A stretch of 37,241 nucleotides of DNA from Archaeoglobus sp. JdFR-27 (GTDB lineage: Archaea; Halobacteriota; Archaeoglobi; Archaeoglobales; Archaeoglobaceae), in assembly GCA_002011235.1 (NCBI GenBank), contig MTMO01000042.1, positions 1-37,241 of the forward strand. Reading direction: 5' to 3'. The translations under genes were made by a program, and so were the position numbers. This document shows, one piece after another, positions 7,819 to 16,018 of this stretch (position 1 is the stretch's first letter; every line of letters begins with the position of its first letter). Under the pieces are notes generated by a model that was not told where the DNA came from, did not search any database, and saw nothing but the letters and a program-made list of their open reading frames with translations.

Positions 7819-9030
7819 ATGGTAATCGATTCAAGAGCAGAATTAAAATCCATCCAGGATTCTGTGCATGGTGTTATACCAATCCCTCCTTGGGTAATCG
7901 AAATAATCGACACCCCACAATTTCAAAGACTCAGGAGGATAAAGCAGCTTGGATTTGCTAACCTAGTTTATCCAGGTGCAAATCACACGAGGTTTGAGCA
8001 CAGCCTTGGTACCTATTTCATCGCATCGCGACTCGTTCAGAGACTAGATGCTGATGGTGATCTGAAAATGGAACTCATCGCTTCTGCCTTACTCCACGAC
8101 ATCTGTCATCCGCCTTTCTCCCACTCCAGTGATAGGATAGTCAGAGAGTACCTGAAAACGAGCCACGAAAACTTAGAAAAATTCCTGAAGGGTTTAGAAA
8201 TAGATGATGTTCTTAATGATCTTGGTTTAAGCTTAAAGAGGATTACTGATCATGTGGCTGGTAGGAGTAAGTACAACCTGATAAATGGAGAAATTGATGC
8301 TGACAGGATGGATTATCTTGTTAGAGACTCCTATTACACGGGGGTTGCCTACGGGGTTTTTGATATCTCTAGGCTTCTGGAAACTCTGAAATTCGAAGGT
8401 GAAAAGATGGTAATAGATGTGAAGGGCTTAAGAGCTGCTGAATCCCTCTTAATATCGAGATTCATGATGTATCCAACCGTTTACTTCCACCATGTTTGTA
8501 GAATAGCAAAAAAGATGTACGAGAAAGCTCTGGAGCGAAGTATAGTTAATGGTAACCTCAAGGCAAAGGAACTGGCGAAAATGGATGATGCAGAAATTTC
8601 TTGTTTCTTCAAGGACTTGGGAGGGTATGCTAAAGAAATGATGGAAAGAATAAACGCGAGGAGGCTTTTCAAAAGGGCAATTTACGTTGGGAGGGACAGA
8701 ATTGGTGTTGATGTGGACAGAATAACTGAAAAAAGAGCTGAAATGGAGATCTCAAACCTTTCTGGAGTTGAGGAGGAAAAGATAATCGTAGATATCCCTC
8801 CCCTGGAAGATGCGAGAGAGACATCAGCAATCGTCAGACTCGAGGATAAGACTATGAAACTGGAGGAGTGTTCGCCGATTGTTAGGGCTTTAAAGGATGC
8901 AGAAATGGATTCATGGATGATGGGAGTCTATACAACCAAGGAAAACCTCGAAAAAGTCGCTGAGGCAGCGAGAAAATTCTTTGGAATCGAAAGAAAACCC
9001 TTACAGAGGAGGCTTGATGAAATCTACTAA
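7819..9030 (+). CDS. HD-domain phosphohydrolase (SAMHD1/dGTPase-like)
   Basis: The 403-aa protein has the classical N-terminal block VHGVIPIP...DTPQFQRLRRIKQLG, then the metal-binding set H..HD..D: NHTRFEHSLGT, ALLHDICHPPFSHSS and the later DADRMDYLVRDSYYTG aspartates. This is the arrangement of SAMHD1-type dNTP triphosphohydrolases and related archaeal HD proteins that hydrolyse nucleotide phosphates. The C-terminal 130 residues are a regulatory or oligomerisation part. A TATA-like TTTTTTAA at about 7790-7797 lies 25 bases before the ATG and no ribosome site is visible, so the mRNA is probably leaderless. The substrate is inferred from the family only. Confidence 0.88.
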   Translation: MVIDSRAELKSIQDSVHGVIPIPPWVIEIIDTPQFQRLRRIKQLGFANLVYPGANHTRFEHSLGTYFIASRLVQRLDADGDLKMELIASALLHDICHPPFSHSSDRIVREYLKTSHENLEKFLKGLEIDDVLNDLGLSLKRITDHVAGRSKYNLINGEIDADRMDYLVRDSYYTGVAYGVFDISRLLETLKFEGEKMVIDVKGLRAAESLLISRFMMYPTVYFHHVCRIAKKMYEKALERSIVNGNLKAKELAKMDDAEISCFFKDLGGYAKEMMERINARRLFKRAIYVGRDRIGVDVDRITEKRAEMEISNLSGVEEEKIIVDIPPLEDARETSAIVRLEDKTMKLEECSPIVRALKDAEMDSWMMGVYTTKENLEKVAEAARKFFGIERKPLQRRLDEIY

Positions 9031-9097
9031 GTCTAAGATATATCAGATCTATTGACCAATTCAATTTAACTCATTTAATTAATCGGACCGAAAGTTT

Positions 9098-9105
9098 GAT
9101 AAATA
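9098..9105 (+). promoter_or_regulatory. TATA box for a leaderless transcript
   Basis: GATAAATA centred 24-25 bases before the ATG at 9126, with CCGAAAG upstream as a BRE-like element. The spacing places the transcription start at or next to the ATG and argues against the upstream in-frame TTG at 9096, which would overlap the box. Confidence 0.5.
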
Positions 9106-9125
9106 AACTAAAGTTAGTTAAGTTA

Positions 9126-9746
9126 ATGTATCAGAAGGAAGCATATACGAGAAACAGTGATAGAATTTTGATTGCTTTGATCGAGAGAAGGATGGATTTC
9201 TCGAGTCTCCTCGACAGCGTAAAGCTCTCCGCTCCAGCTCTATCCAATCATCTAAAAGATCTAATTGAGAAAAAGCTAATTTCGTTTGAGGTGAAAGGTA
9301 AGAGGAAAATTTACTACCCCCTCGAAAATGCATATCGTCAGCCGGGGGTTAAAAGTCATTTTACGGGAATAATAGAGGCTTACAGGACGATAAAGGGGAG
9401 AAAGAAGTTCTGGAGTGAGGTTGGAAAAAGGGCTGTGTCTCTTTTCACCCAGAATCCCGATGCTGCTTTCTCATTTCTTTCAGCCATCTCAAAGTACAGA
9501 ATGCATTTTGAAGATCATGAAATAGAAGACGGAATCGAATGGATCTATATGAGAATGTTGGAAGATTTTAACCTGCTTAAAGAAATGAAGGAAACTATAA
9601 AAGAACTTGAATTGAGGGAGATAAGCTCAAGGAATATAAAAAAGAAATTTCAGAATAAAATGGATGATTTTAAGAACCTTTACATCTCTCTCGGACCGCC
9701 TTTCAGCTATCGCTGGCTTGATATGGTTGAAAAGCTGGAGGAATAA
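9126..9746 (+). CDS. Winged-helix transcriptional regulator (ArsR-like)
   Basis: The 206-aa protein has an N-terminal winged helix-turn-helix (about residues 10-70): RILIALIERRMDFSSLLDSVKLSAPALSNHLKDLIEKKLI, then the wing SFEVKGKRKIYYPL. The rest is a helical, charged C-terminal domain of about 130 residues, probably for dimerisation or ligand sensing; I do not recognise it. An in-frame TTG at 9096 would add ten residues, but a TATA box overlapping that region favours ATG 9126 as a leaderless start. It stands alone between the HD hydrolase and truD. The target is unknown, autoregulation is possible. Confidence 0.75.
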   Translation: MYQKEAYTRNSDRILIALIERRMDFSSLLDSVKLSAPALSNHLKDLIEKKLISFEVKGKRKIYYPLENAYRQPGVKSHFTGIIEAYRTIKGRKKFWSEVGKRAVSLFTQNPDAAFSFLSAISKYRMHFEDHEIEDGIEWIYMRMLEDFNLLKEMKETIKELELREISSRNIKKKFQNKMDDFKNLYISLGPPFSYRWLDMVEKLEE

Positions 9747-9798
9747 CTGAAGGTGAGAAAGGAAACTTCATAAATCTTTATCTTCTGGAGTCAATGGG

Positions 9799-11133
9799 AT
9801 GATGAATTCTAACACTGAAATTTCCAAGGTAGGAGAGGGAAAGGTAGGAATCGAGGAGTATATAACTAAAACCCCCGGAATAGGGGGAAAGATAAAGTCA
9901 GATCCGTCGTTCTTCGAGGTAACTGAAGTAATCGATCTCCCTGAGTTTCACGAGGATGGTTCGTATCTTATAATTCTTGTGGAGAAAACGAACTGGGATA
10001 CGATAAATTTCGCTCGTGTCCTTTCAAATAGGCTTGGAATAAGTCAGAAAAGGGTTGAGTATGCTGGTACGAAGGATAAGAGGGCCAAAACTCTTCAGTT
10101 TTATTCAATAAAAAGAGTGGATGATAGAATAGTCCAAAGGCTGAATGAGTTGAGCATTAAGGATGCGGAAATTAAGGTTCTTGGGAAGGCTAGGAGGGGT
10201 TTGAAGCTTGGAGACCTGCTTGGAAACTTTTTTGAGATCAGAATTACGGAGATTGATGGAGAGGAAGAAGAAATAAGTTCTACCGTTGAGGAACTAAAGG
10301 AAAAGGGCATTCCGAACTTCTTCGGCCTTCAGAGGTTTGGGACAATAAGATACATCACCCATGAAGTAGGTTTGCATTTGCTTAGGAGGGAATACGAGGA
10401 GGCATTCTGGATATACGTTGCAAAGCCATTTGAGCTTGAAAACGAAGAAGTCAAAAAAATTCGAGAGGAGCTCTGGGAGACGAGAGATGCGAAATTCGGT
10501 TTGAGAGAGGTTCCCAACTACCTAAGATATGAAAGGAACCTTCTCCAGAAATTGCAGGAAGGATTAAACGAAGAAAAAGCTTTGCTTACCCTTCCCAAAA
10601 ACTTGAAACTCATGTTTGTCCATGCCTACCAATCATGGATCTTCAATCGAACGCTCTCTGCAAGAATAAAGGAATTTGGGAGCTTGAGGGAGTTTGAAAC
10701 CACCGATTACGTAGACTTTATTTCGATCAGAAAGGTTGAACATCCTAGAACTCAAGAACTTTTCGTTCCGCTCCTTAAAAATGAGCCTGTCAAAACAAGT
10801 CTAAATGAGAGAAGAGTGGCGTTTCTAATATCAAAGCGTAGAAGCTTGCTCGTCCTACCTTTGCCAGGGTACGATACCAAACTTGATAAGGAAAACTGGG
10901 CAATAAGAAAGGAGATGGAATTCCTCGAAGCTGATGGAGTATCGATTGAAGATTTTAAGCATGAATATAAAGAGTTCTCTTCATCGGGCAGTTTCAGAGC
11001 TGCCGAGATTCCATTCGATTTCTCAAACCTTGAGTTTGAGTGTGATAAAACAAATAAGGAAGCATACTTCAGCTTTTTCCTTCCAAAGGGATGTTATGCA
11101 ACCGTCTTCTTAAGGGAGTTCATGAAAAACTGA
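9799..11133 (+). CDS. truD: tRNA pseudouridine(13) synthase TruD
   Basis: This 444-aa protein isomerises uridine 13 in the D arm of tRNAs. Seen in sequence: an N-terminal PGIGGKIKSDPSFFEVTEVI strand pattern, the family motif RVEYAGTKDKRAKTLQ containing the catalytic aspartate (about residue 93), GNFFEIRI, the GIPNFFGLQRFG segment, and a late LPLPGYDT motif. Between them sits the insertion domain typical of the family. The start is the first of two tandem ATGs after GGAG at 9787-9790. It is probably monocistronic. Confidence 0.95.
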   Translation: MMNSNTEISKVGEGKVGIEEYITKTPGIGGKIKSDPSFFEVTEVIDLPEFHEDGSYLIILVEKTNWDTINFARVLSNRLGISQKRVEYAGTKDKRAKTLQFYSIKRVDDRIVQRLNELSIKDAEIKVLGKARRGLKLGDLLGNFFEIRITEIDGEEEEISSTVEELKEKGIPNFFGLQRFGTIRYITHEVGLHLLRREYEEAFWIYVAKPFELENEEVKKIREELWETRDAKFGLREVPNYLRYERNLLQKLQEGLNEEKALLTLPKNLKLMFVHAYQSWIFNRTLSARIKEFGSLREFETTDYVDFISIRKVEHPRTQELFVPLLKNEPVKTSLNERRVAFLISKRRSLLVLPLPGYDTKLDKENWAIRKEMEFLEADGVSIEDFKHEYKEFSSSGSFRAAEIPFDFSNLEFECDKTNKEAYFSFFLPKGCYATVFLREFMKN

Positions 11134-11171
11134 TTTAAGAGGTTTGAACACTTAAAAATTAAAATAAATGA

Positions 11172-11231
11172 ATAGGCTCAGAACTCAATACCCTCATCAT
11201 TTTTCAGAGGGGTCCTTTCATCATCGCCTAT
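11172..11231 (-). ncRNA. C/D box guide sRNA (2'-O-methylation guide)
   Basis: On the minus strand this 60-base stretch has every C/D element in order: terminal stem ATAGGC, box C ATGATGA (11224-11218), 10-base guide AAGGACCCCT, box D' CTGA (11207-11204), 3-base spacer, box C' ATGATGA (11200-11194), 12-base guide GGGTATTGAGTT, box D CTGA (11181-11178), and a closing stem GCCTAT exactly complementary to the first six bases. Archaeal sRNAs of this build recruit L7Ae, Nop5 and fibrillarin to methylate rRNA or tRNA at the base paired five positions upstream of D or D'. The expected targets would contain AACTCAATACCC and AGGGGTCCTT (DNA letters). I could not assign the target RNA. Confidence 0.88.
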
Positions 11232-11389
11232 GTAGTTTTTAGTTTTAAGATATTAATTCTTATGGGTCTTTAAATTTTAAATTAGAAAATTCGGTGTGTG
11301 GTGTTTTCTGGAAAATGAGTGAACATGCTCATGGATACTGACAAATTTTTTAATATTTGCTCATGATTATTTATGAAAGAGGTAATTTT

Positions 11390-12952
11390 ATGAAGGTAAA
11401 TCAAATGTCGGTAGAGGATATTATAAGGAGAAGTGCCAAGCTTTTTGAAGACGAAACTGCTGTGGTTTTTCAGGAAAAAGAGGTAACTTACAACGAACTC
11501 TACGAGAACTCAAATCGAATTGCAAACTCGTTGGCAGAGATGGGAATAAACAAAGGTGATGTGGTTTCCGTAATCTCATTAAACTCACCAGAATACATAG
11601 AGCTGCTCTTTGCGGTAACCAAAATAGGTGCTGTCATCAACCTGATAAACGTCATGCTCTCCCCGCAAGACATTGCCTACATCATCGGACACGCTGATGC
11701 AAAGATAATCTTCGTAGAGGAATTTTTCGCTGACGCTGTGGATAAGGTTGCTGGAAGCAAGCAGAGAGTTCTGATAGAGAGGGGATTGGGCAAAGATGCT
11801 GAAGCCAAGTATTCGGATTTGCTCACTGCATCAGCGGAAGATCCAGAAGTTGACATCCACCCTGACGATCCCTGCACCCTCATCTATACAAGTGGAACGG
11901 AAGCTTTACCGAAAGGGGTAATTGCCTCCCACAGAAACTGGTACGCAACGCTTATGAGCGGTTTTTATGATCTAAAAGTGACCAGGGACTCTAGAACTCT
12001 TTTAACGATACCCATGTTCCATGTAGCAGGAAGCTACCTTGTTCTTTGCGGGCTTATGGCAGGTGCAAAGCTGTTCGTGCAGCAAAGAGCCGATCTGGTT
12101 GAAGCGATGGAATATCTGGAAAAATACGATGTTAATTATCTTGTCTGGCCTCCCACACTGTATATGGCTCTCGTACAGATGACAAAGGGAGAGAGAACCT
12201 TCGAGTCCGTGAACAAGCTTATCACCTTCGGCAACCCCTTCCCGAGTTATCAGGCTTTGCTCATGTCAGCAAAGATGTTTCCGAATGGTAAGTGGATGAA
12301 CTACTATGGACAGACGGAGAGCAATCCTCTAGGTTTAAGCTATGGCTTTGTCGAAATGAACGAAGAGATAGCAGAAAAATTCGTTAAAAACTGCCTCGGG
12401 AAACCCCATTTAAACGTGGAAGTCAGGATAGTTGGTGATGAGGACGGAGAGGTTGCGGAAGGTGAGGTGGGTGAGCTGCTGATGAGAGGGCCAAGTGTTA
12501 TGATGGAGTACTACAAAAACCCGGAAAAAACTGCGGAAACCCTTAGAGATGGATGGTTACACACGGGAGATCTTTTCAGAGTTGGTGAGGATGGGTTGTA
12601 TTACTTTGTGGACAGAAAAAAAGATATGATAAAAAGTGGAGGAGAGAACGTCCCATCTCTGGAAGTTGAAACAACTATTGCTATGCATCCAAAGGTTGGA
12701 GCTTGTGCCGTCATCGGCGTTCCACATCCCTACTGGGTGGAGGCTGTAGTTGCTGTTGTCGTTCCCAAACCCGGAGAAGAGCTAAGTGAAGAGGAGATAG
12801 TTGGGTGGTGCAAGGAAAGGCTTGCAAAATTCAAGGTGCCAAAGAAGGTGATCGTTACCGGCTACGAAAATATACCAATCACACCTTCTGGAAAAATAAT
12901 GAAGCGTCAGCTGAAGGAGAAGTTCAAAGATCTGTTTGCAGAAAAAGCCTGA
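11390..12952 (+). CDS. AMP-forming acyl-CoA synthetase (fatty-acid/long-chain type)
   Basis: The 520-aa product is an ANL-superfamily ligase that activates a carboxylic acid with ATP and CoA. Motifs seen: the P-loop-like LIYTSGTEALPKGV (a variant of TSGTTGxPKG) near residues 160-175, YYGQTES, WLHTGDLF, the hinge region VDRKKDMIKSGGENV and the C-terminal catalytic lysine motif TPSGKIMKRQLKE. No membrane segment. The ATG at 11390 is preceded by GAGGT; an upstream in-frame TTG at 11357 has no ribosome site. Archaeoglobales encode many such enzymes for fatty-acid use; substrate chain length cannot be read here. It appears to be a single gene. Confidence 0.92.
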   Translation: MKVNQMSVEDIIRRSAKLFEDETAVVFQEKEVTYNELYENSNRIANSLAEMGINKGDVVSVISLNSPEYIELLFAVTKIGAVINLINVMLSPQDIAYIIGHADAKIIFVEEFFADAVDKVAGSKQRVLIERGLGKDAEAKYSDLLTASAEDPEVDIHPDDPCTLIYTSGTEALPKGVIASHRNWYATLMSGFYDLKVTRDSRTLLTIPMFHVAGSYLVLCGLMAGAKLFVQQRADLVEAMEYLEKYDVNYLVWPPTLYMALVQMTKGERTFESVNKLITFGNPFPSYQALLMSAKMFPNGKWMNYYGQTESNPLGLSYGFVEMNEEIAEKFVKNCLGKPHLNVEVRIVGDEDGEVAEGEVGELLMRGPSVMMEYYKNPEKTAETLRDGWLHTGDLFRVGEDGLYYFVDRKKDMIKSGGENVPSLEVETTIAMHPKVGACAVIGVPHPYWVEAVVAVVVPKPGEELSEEEIVGWCKERLAKFKVPKKVIVTGYENIPITPSGKIMKRQLKEKFKDLFAEKA

Positions 12953-12961
12953 ATCTTTTAC

Positions 12962-12985
12962 AATTCAATCGTGAAATTCAATCGT
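12962..12985 (+). repeat. Two direct copies of AATTCAATCGT, period 13
   Basis: The 11-mer occurs at 12962-12972 and 12975-12985, just upstream of the TATA box of the phosphohexomutase gene, with a related AAATTCGAATT following. The position is suitable for an activator or repressor; no regulator is known. Confidence 0.35.
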
Positions 12986-12997
12986 AAATTCGAATTG

Positions 12998-13005
12998 TTT
13001 TTAAA
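12998..13005 (+). promoter_or_regulatory. TATA-like box of the phosphohexomutase gene
   Basis: TTTTTAAA lies about 25 bases before the ATG at 13027; no ribosome site separates them, so the mRNA is probably leaderless. Confidence 0.45.
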
Positions 13006-13026
13006 CTTTCATTTTCTATTTTTTTT

Positions 13027-14385
13027 ATGACTCGAATTGGTGGGGCGGGAGAGCTTTTTGGAACCAATGGAGTTCGAGGGATTGCAAATGAGGAGCTAAC
13101 AGCTGACATGGCTCTGAACCTCGGCAGAGTAATCGGGACAATGAGAAAAGGGAGGATAGCAGTAGCAACGGATGCTAGAATCTCATCGCAGATGTTGAAA
13201 TGTGCGGTTCTTGCAGGAATCACATCCGTAGGAAGTGATGCTGTCGATCTCGCTATCGCTCCCACACCGGCCCTTCAGTACTACGTGAAAGAAACCAACG
13301 CAAGCGGGGGAGTTATAGTTACGGCAAGCCACAACCCGAGAGAATACAACGGAATAAAGTTCGTACATTCTGATGGAACGGAATTCACGAGGGAGATGGA
13401 TGAGGAAAGCGAGAGGATTTACAAGAGCAAGGAATTCAGGACTGCAAGATGGAATGAAGTTGGCCAGATTTTCAGCGGCGAGTGTAACAGACTTTACATC
13501 GATGGGGTGAAGGAAAGGGTTGATGTGGAGCTTATCGCCTCAAAAAAATTCAGGGTTGTCGTAGATTGCTGCAATGGGGCTGCATGCTTTACTTCCCCCC
13601 AACTCCTCAAAGAGCTTGGATGTGAGGTGATAAGCATAAATGCCCATCCGGATGGAAGTTTTCCCCAGCGAAATCCCGAGCCAGAAGAGAAGAACGTTGG
13701 CTTTTTGAAGGAGGTTGTGAAGCAGGTATCAGCCGATCTTGGCATAGCCCATGACGGAGATGCTGACAGAGCAACCTTTGTCGATGAGAAGGGAAATTTC
13801 ATCTCGGAAGATGTTATGCTCGCTTTGATGGCGAAATACTATGTTAGCATGTATGGTGGAAAGGTCGTTACACCAGTCTCCAGCTCGAAGTGCGTAGAGG
13901 ATGCCGTGAAAGAGGTTGGAGGAGAGATCGTATACACTGCTGTCGGCTCACCGGTTGTTGTTAAGGTTATGAAAGAAATAAATGCGGTTTTTGGGGGAGA
14001 AGGGAATGGAGGGTTAATCTTCCCTGAGTTCCAGTTAACGAGGGATGGAGCGATGAGCGTTGCAAAGGTTCTTGAGCTGATGGCCAGTGAGAAGAAACCA
14101 ATTTCAGAGCTTGTGAGGGATATCCCCAAGTATTACACCTTAAAGGAGAAGTTGCCTTGCAGAGATAAGCAGAAGCTCCTTGCCGGACTTAAAGACGAAT
14201 TTCCTGAGGCGAACTTCACCGATGGAGCGAGAGTTGATTATGAGGGTGGCTGGATCTTAATAAGGCCTTCTGGAACTGAACCGATAGTAAGGGTTTTTGC
14301 AGAGGCGAAATCACCGGATAAGGCTGAGGAACTACTGAAAAATGGTATTGAAAGTGTGAAAAGAATTCTCGGTCAATCAATTTAA
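13027..14385 (+). CDS. glmM: Phosphohexomutase (phosphoglucosamine/phosphomannomutase)
   Basis: The 452-aa enzyme belongs to the alpha-D-phosphohexomutase superfamily and interconverts the 1- and 6-phosphates of a hexose or glucosamine, feeding sugar-nucleotide and glycan synthesis. All four domain signatures are visible: N-terminal GTNGVRG, the phosphoserine loop VTASHNPREYNG (about residues 98-109), the metal loop AHDGDADRATFVD (about 240-252), the sugar loop GGEGNGG and the C-terminal phosphate loop RPSGTEPIVRVFAEA. Archaeal paralogs differ in sugar preference; GlmM-type is my best guess, so the symbol is tentative. Transcription is probably leaderless from the TATA box at 12998, with direct repeats upstream. 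Confidence 0.9.
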   Translation: MTRIGGAGELFGTNGVRGIANEELTADMALNLGRVIGTMRKGRIAVATDARISSQMLKCAVLAGITSVGSDAVDLAIAPTPALQYYVKETNASGGVIVTASHNPREYNGIKFVHSDGTEFTREMDEESERIYKSKEFRTARWNEVGQIFSGECNRLYIDGVKERVDVELIASKKFRVVVDCCNGAACFTSPQLLKELGCEVISINAHPDGSFPQRNPEPEEKNVGFLKEVVKQVSADLGIAHDGDADRATFVDEKGNFISEDVMLALMAKYYVSMYGGKVVTPVSSSKCVEDAVKEVGGEIVYTAVGSPVVVKVMKEINAVFGGEGNGGLIFPEFQLTRDGAMSVAKVLELMASEKKPISELVRDIPKYYTLKEKLPCRDKQKLLAGLKDEFPEANFTDGARVDYEGGWILIRPSGTEPIVRVFAEAKSPDKAEELLKNGIESVKRILGQSI

Positions 14386-14498
14386 CTTTTTAAAAGCTGT
14401 TCAGTTTTGTCGTCCAACTATAGATTCCGTCTTTTCCTGAAATTATTTTCCAGTCAACTAAACGGATACGTGAAATTAGACCCTTTATTCACTTTTCT

Positions 14499-14560
14499 AA
14501 GGAAGTTACCTGCTGAAGGGGGTTTTTGGTAATATGTGGAGTGCTTTGGTGGTGGAAAAA
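14499..14560 (+). mobile_element. Remnant of an IS481-like transposase 3' end
   Basis: AAGGAAGTTACCTGCTGA here is identical to the 3' part of the dead transposase at 26139-26156, and the following 40 bases remain loosely similar (TTGG.ATATG.GG). It encodes RKLPAE, the same C-terminal residues, then runs into a stop. Only this end survives; the rest of the element is gone. Confidence 0.6.
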
Positions 14561-14797
14561 AATTTTAGGAAACTATATTATCATGTATTTCAATAAACGT
14601 TTTTTATTCGCCTTTACTCAATGACAATCGTTTTTACTCTTGTTAATTTCAGATTCTATCATGTTTTTTACTTACTTTTTTGTATATTAGTTTATCTATG
14701 AATTAGAATTGTGATTGTAAAAGTTAACAATTGAATTTTAAATTAAGAATTTTAAATTATAGATTTTCAAAAGTGTAATTTCATGGTTAAGGGAAAA

Positions 14798-14806
14798 ATC
14801 TATAAA
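14798..14806 (+). promoter_or_regulatory. TATA box of the small winged-helix gene
   Basis: ATCTATAAA, preceded by GGGAAAA, lies about 60 bases before the ATG at 14861. The leader of about 30 bases contains AGGAGG. Confidence 0.5.
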
Positions 14807-14860
14807 GTATGAACGTTACAAATGATTACATCATTACTACCACTATTAGGAGGTTAAAAA

Positions 14861-15178
14861 ATGCTCGAACTTAATATGCCCGACGCCCGTGAGTTCTTTC
14901 AAAAGAATAATGGAGGTAGGAATGGTGAGAAAATCCTAAAAGTAGTTTCTAGGAGTGGTGTTAGTACAATTTTATTTACTTTGAACAGAAATCCTATGAA
15001 ATTCTCCCAACTAATGTTCAAAACAAGACTAAATCCTGGAATTTTGGATAGGCATTTAAAGTCTCTTATGAAACTCGAGATAATAGAAAAAAGTGGAGAT
15101 GCATATACACTCACTCAAACAGGCAGAAGACTCATTGATGTTTTAAATGAATTATTTAAGTTATTTCAGAGTTTTTAA
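14861..15178 (+). CDS. Small winged-helix DNA-binding protein (HxlR/PadR-like)
   Basis: This 105-aa protein is almost entirely one winged helix: RSGVSTILFTLNRNPMKFSQLMFKTRLNPGILDRHLKSLMKLEIIEKSGDAYTLTQTGRRLIDVLNELF. The wording resembles HxlR-type regulators that lack other domains. The ribosome site AGGAGG is strong. Its last 18 bases overlap the end of cheR in convergent orientation, so each gene's transcript would be antisense to the other's 3' end. It may be a regulator of the motility island next to it, but this is only positional. Confidence 0.75.
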   Translation: MLELNMPDAREFFQKNNGGRNGEKILKVVSRSGVSTILFTLNRNPMKFSQLMFKTRLNPGILDRHLKSLMKLEIIEKSGDAYTLTQTGRRLIDVLNELFKLFQSF

Positions 15179-16018
15179 TTTAGATTTATGTAAATTATAA
15201 TTGAAATGAGATGTTAAACTTTTTTTATAGATCTTTTCCCGTAAATCAACTGGTAGAAACATGTTCTTAGATTTTACTGGTAAAGTTTCAGATTTTCCAA
15301 TAATTAGGTATCCCTCATCAACCAGGGCATTGTGAAAGTCCTTAACTACCTTTCTTTTCTGTTTTTCATTGAAGTAAATCATAACGTTTCTACAAAAAAT
15401 TGCATCAAAATATTTTGAGACTGGACCTTCAGACGTTAAATCATGTCTTTTAAATCTTACATACTTCTTCAATGGTTTCTTAATCTTGTACAAATTTCCC
15501 TCTTTTACAAAGTACTTATTTATAATTTTTGAACTTAGGTTTTTTAATTGCTCAGGTTTATACACGCCATTGTTCGCTGATTTGAGACAATTTTCATCTA
15601 TGTCTGTTCCATAAATAGACATAGACCATCCATTTCCGAGCGTTTCAAGAACACATATAAGTATTGAATAAACCTCCTCACCGCCAGCACATCCAGCACT
15701 CCAAAATCTCAGTAAATTGCTTTTCGCCCTCCTTTTTTTTTCTGCGATTTCTGGCAATATAAATTTCATAAAGAACTCAAACGGTGTTTTATCTCTCATA
15801 AACTCAGTAACGTTTATTGTAAGTGTACTAATAAGTTTTTCAAGTTCTTCTTTGTCTCTATTAAGTATTTTAAGATAGTTTAGGTAATCATCTATTCCTA
15901 GAATTTTCATTCTAAGTTCTATTCTCCTCCTAAGATAATTGTCTCTATACTGCTTAAGATCTATTCCAGTTTTTACAGAAATTTTTCTAATGAAATACTG
16001 AAACCGGTCTATATCCAT
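15161..16018 (-). CDS. cheR: CheR, chemoreceptor methyltransferase
   Basis: The 285-aa enzyme methylates glutamates of chemoreceptors with SAM during adaptation. It shows the N-terminal helical CheR domain (RFQYFIRKISVKTGIDLKQYR...RRIELRM), the LTINVTEFMRD motif, the SAM loop RFWSAGCAGGEEVYSI at about residues 105-120, YGTDIDENCL, and the C-terminal FDAIFCRNVMIYF and LIIGKSETL strands. It is the last gene of the chemotaxis operon; its ATG overlaps the end of cheD by 10 bases. The receptor here lacks a C-terminal CheR-docking pentapeptide. About 20 extra basic residues extend the C-terminus. Confidence 0.95.
   Translation of the reverse strand: MDIDRFQYFIRKISVKTGIDLKQYRDNYLRRRIELRMKILGIDDYLNYLKILNRDKEELEKLISTLTINVTEFMRDKTPFEFFMKFILPEIAEKKRRAKSNLLRFWSAGCAGGEEVYSILICVLETLGNGWSMSIYGTDIDENCLKSANNGVYKPEQLKNLSSKIINKYFVKEGNLYKIKKPLKKYVRFKRHDLTSEGPVSKYFDAIFCRNVMIYFNEKQKRKVVKDFHNALVDEGYLIIGKSETLPVKSKNMFLPVDLREKIYKKSLTSHFNYNLHKSKLKTLK

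Larger units (their letters stand above)
14386..14860. other. AT-rich intergenic stretch without a gene
   Basis: About 475 bases carry no supported coding region on either strand. The left half holds a scrap of transposase 3' end (14499-14560, listed separately), the right end the promoter of the next gene. The rest is AT-rich with no recognised RNA or repeat. Confidence 0.6.

Noticed and set aside
9799-9818. ATGATGA followed by CTGA at the start of truD as a C/D sRNA
   Set aside because: No matching C'/D box or terminal stem; the ATGATG is simply the tandem start codons.
13494-13802. Minus-strand open frame of about 100 codons inside the phosphohexomutase gene
   Set aside because: It lies wholly inside a well-supported gene, has Ser/Pro-rich composition typical of an antisense shadow and no ribosome site.
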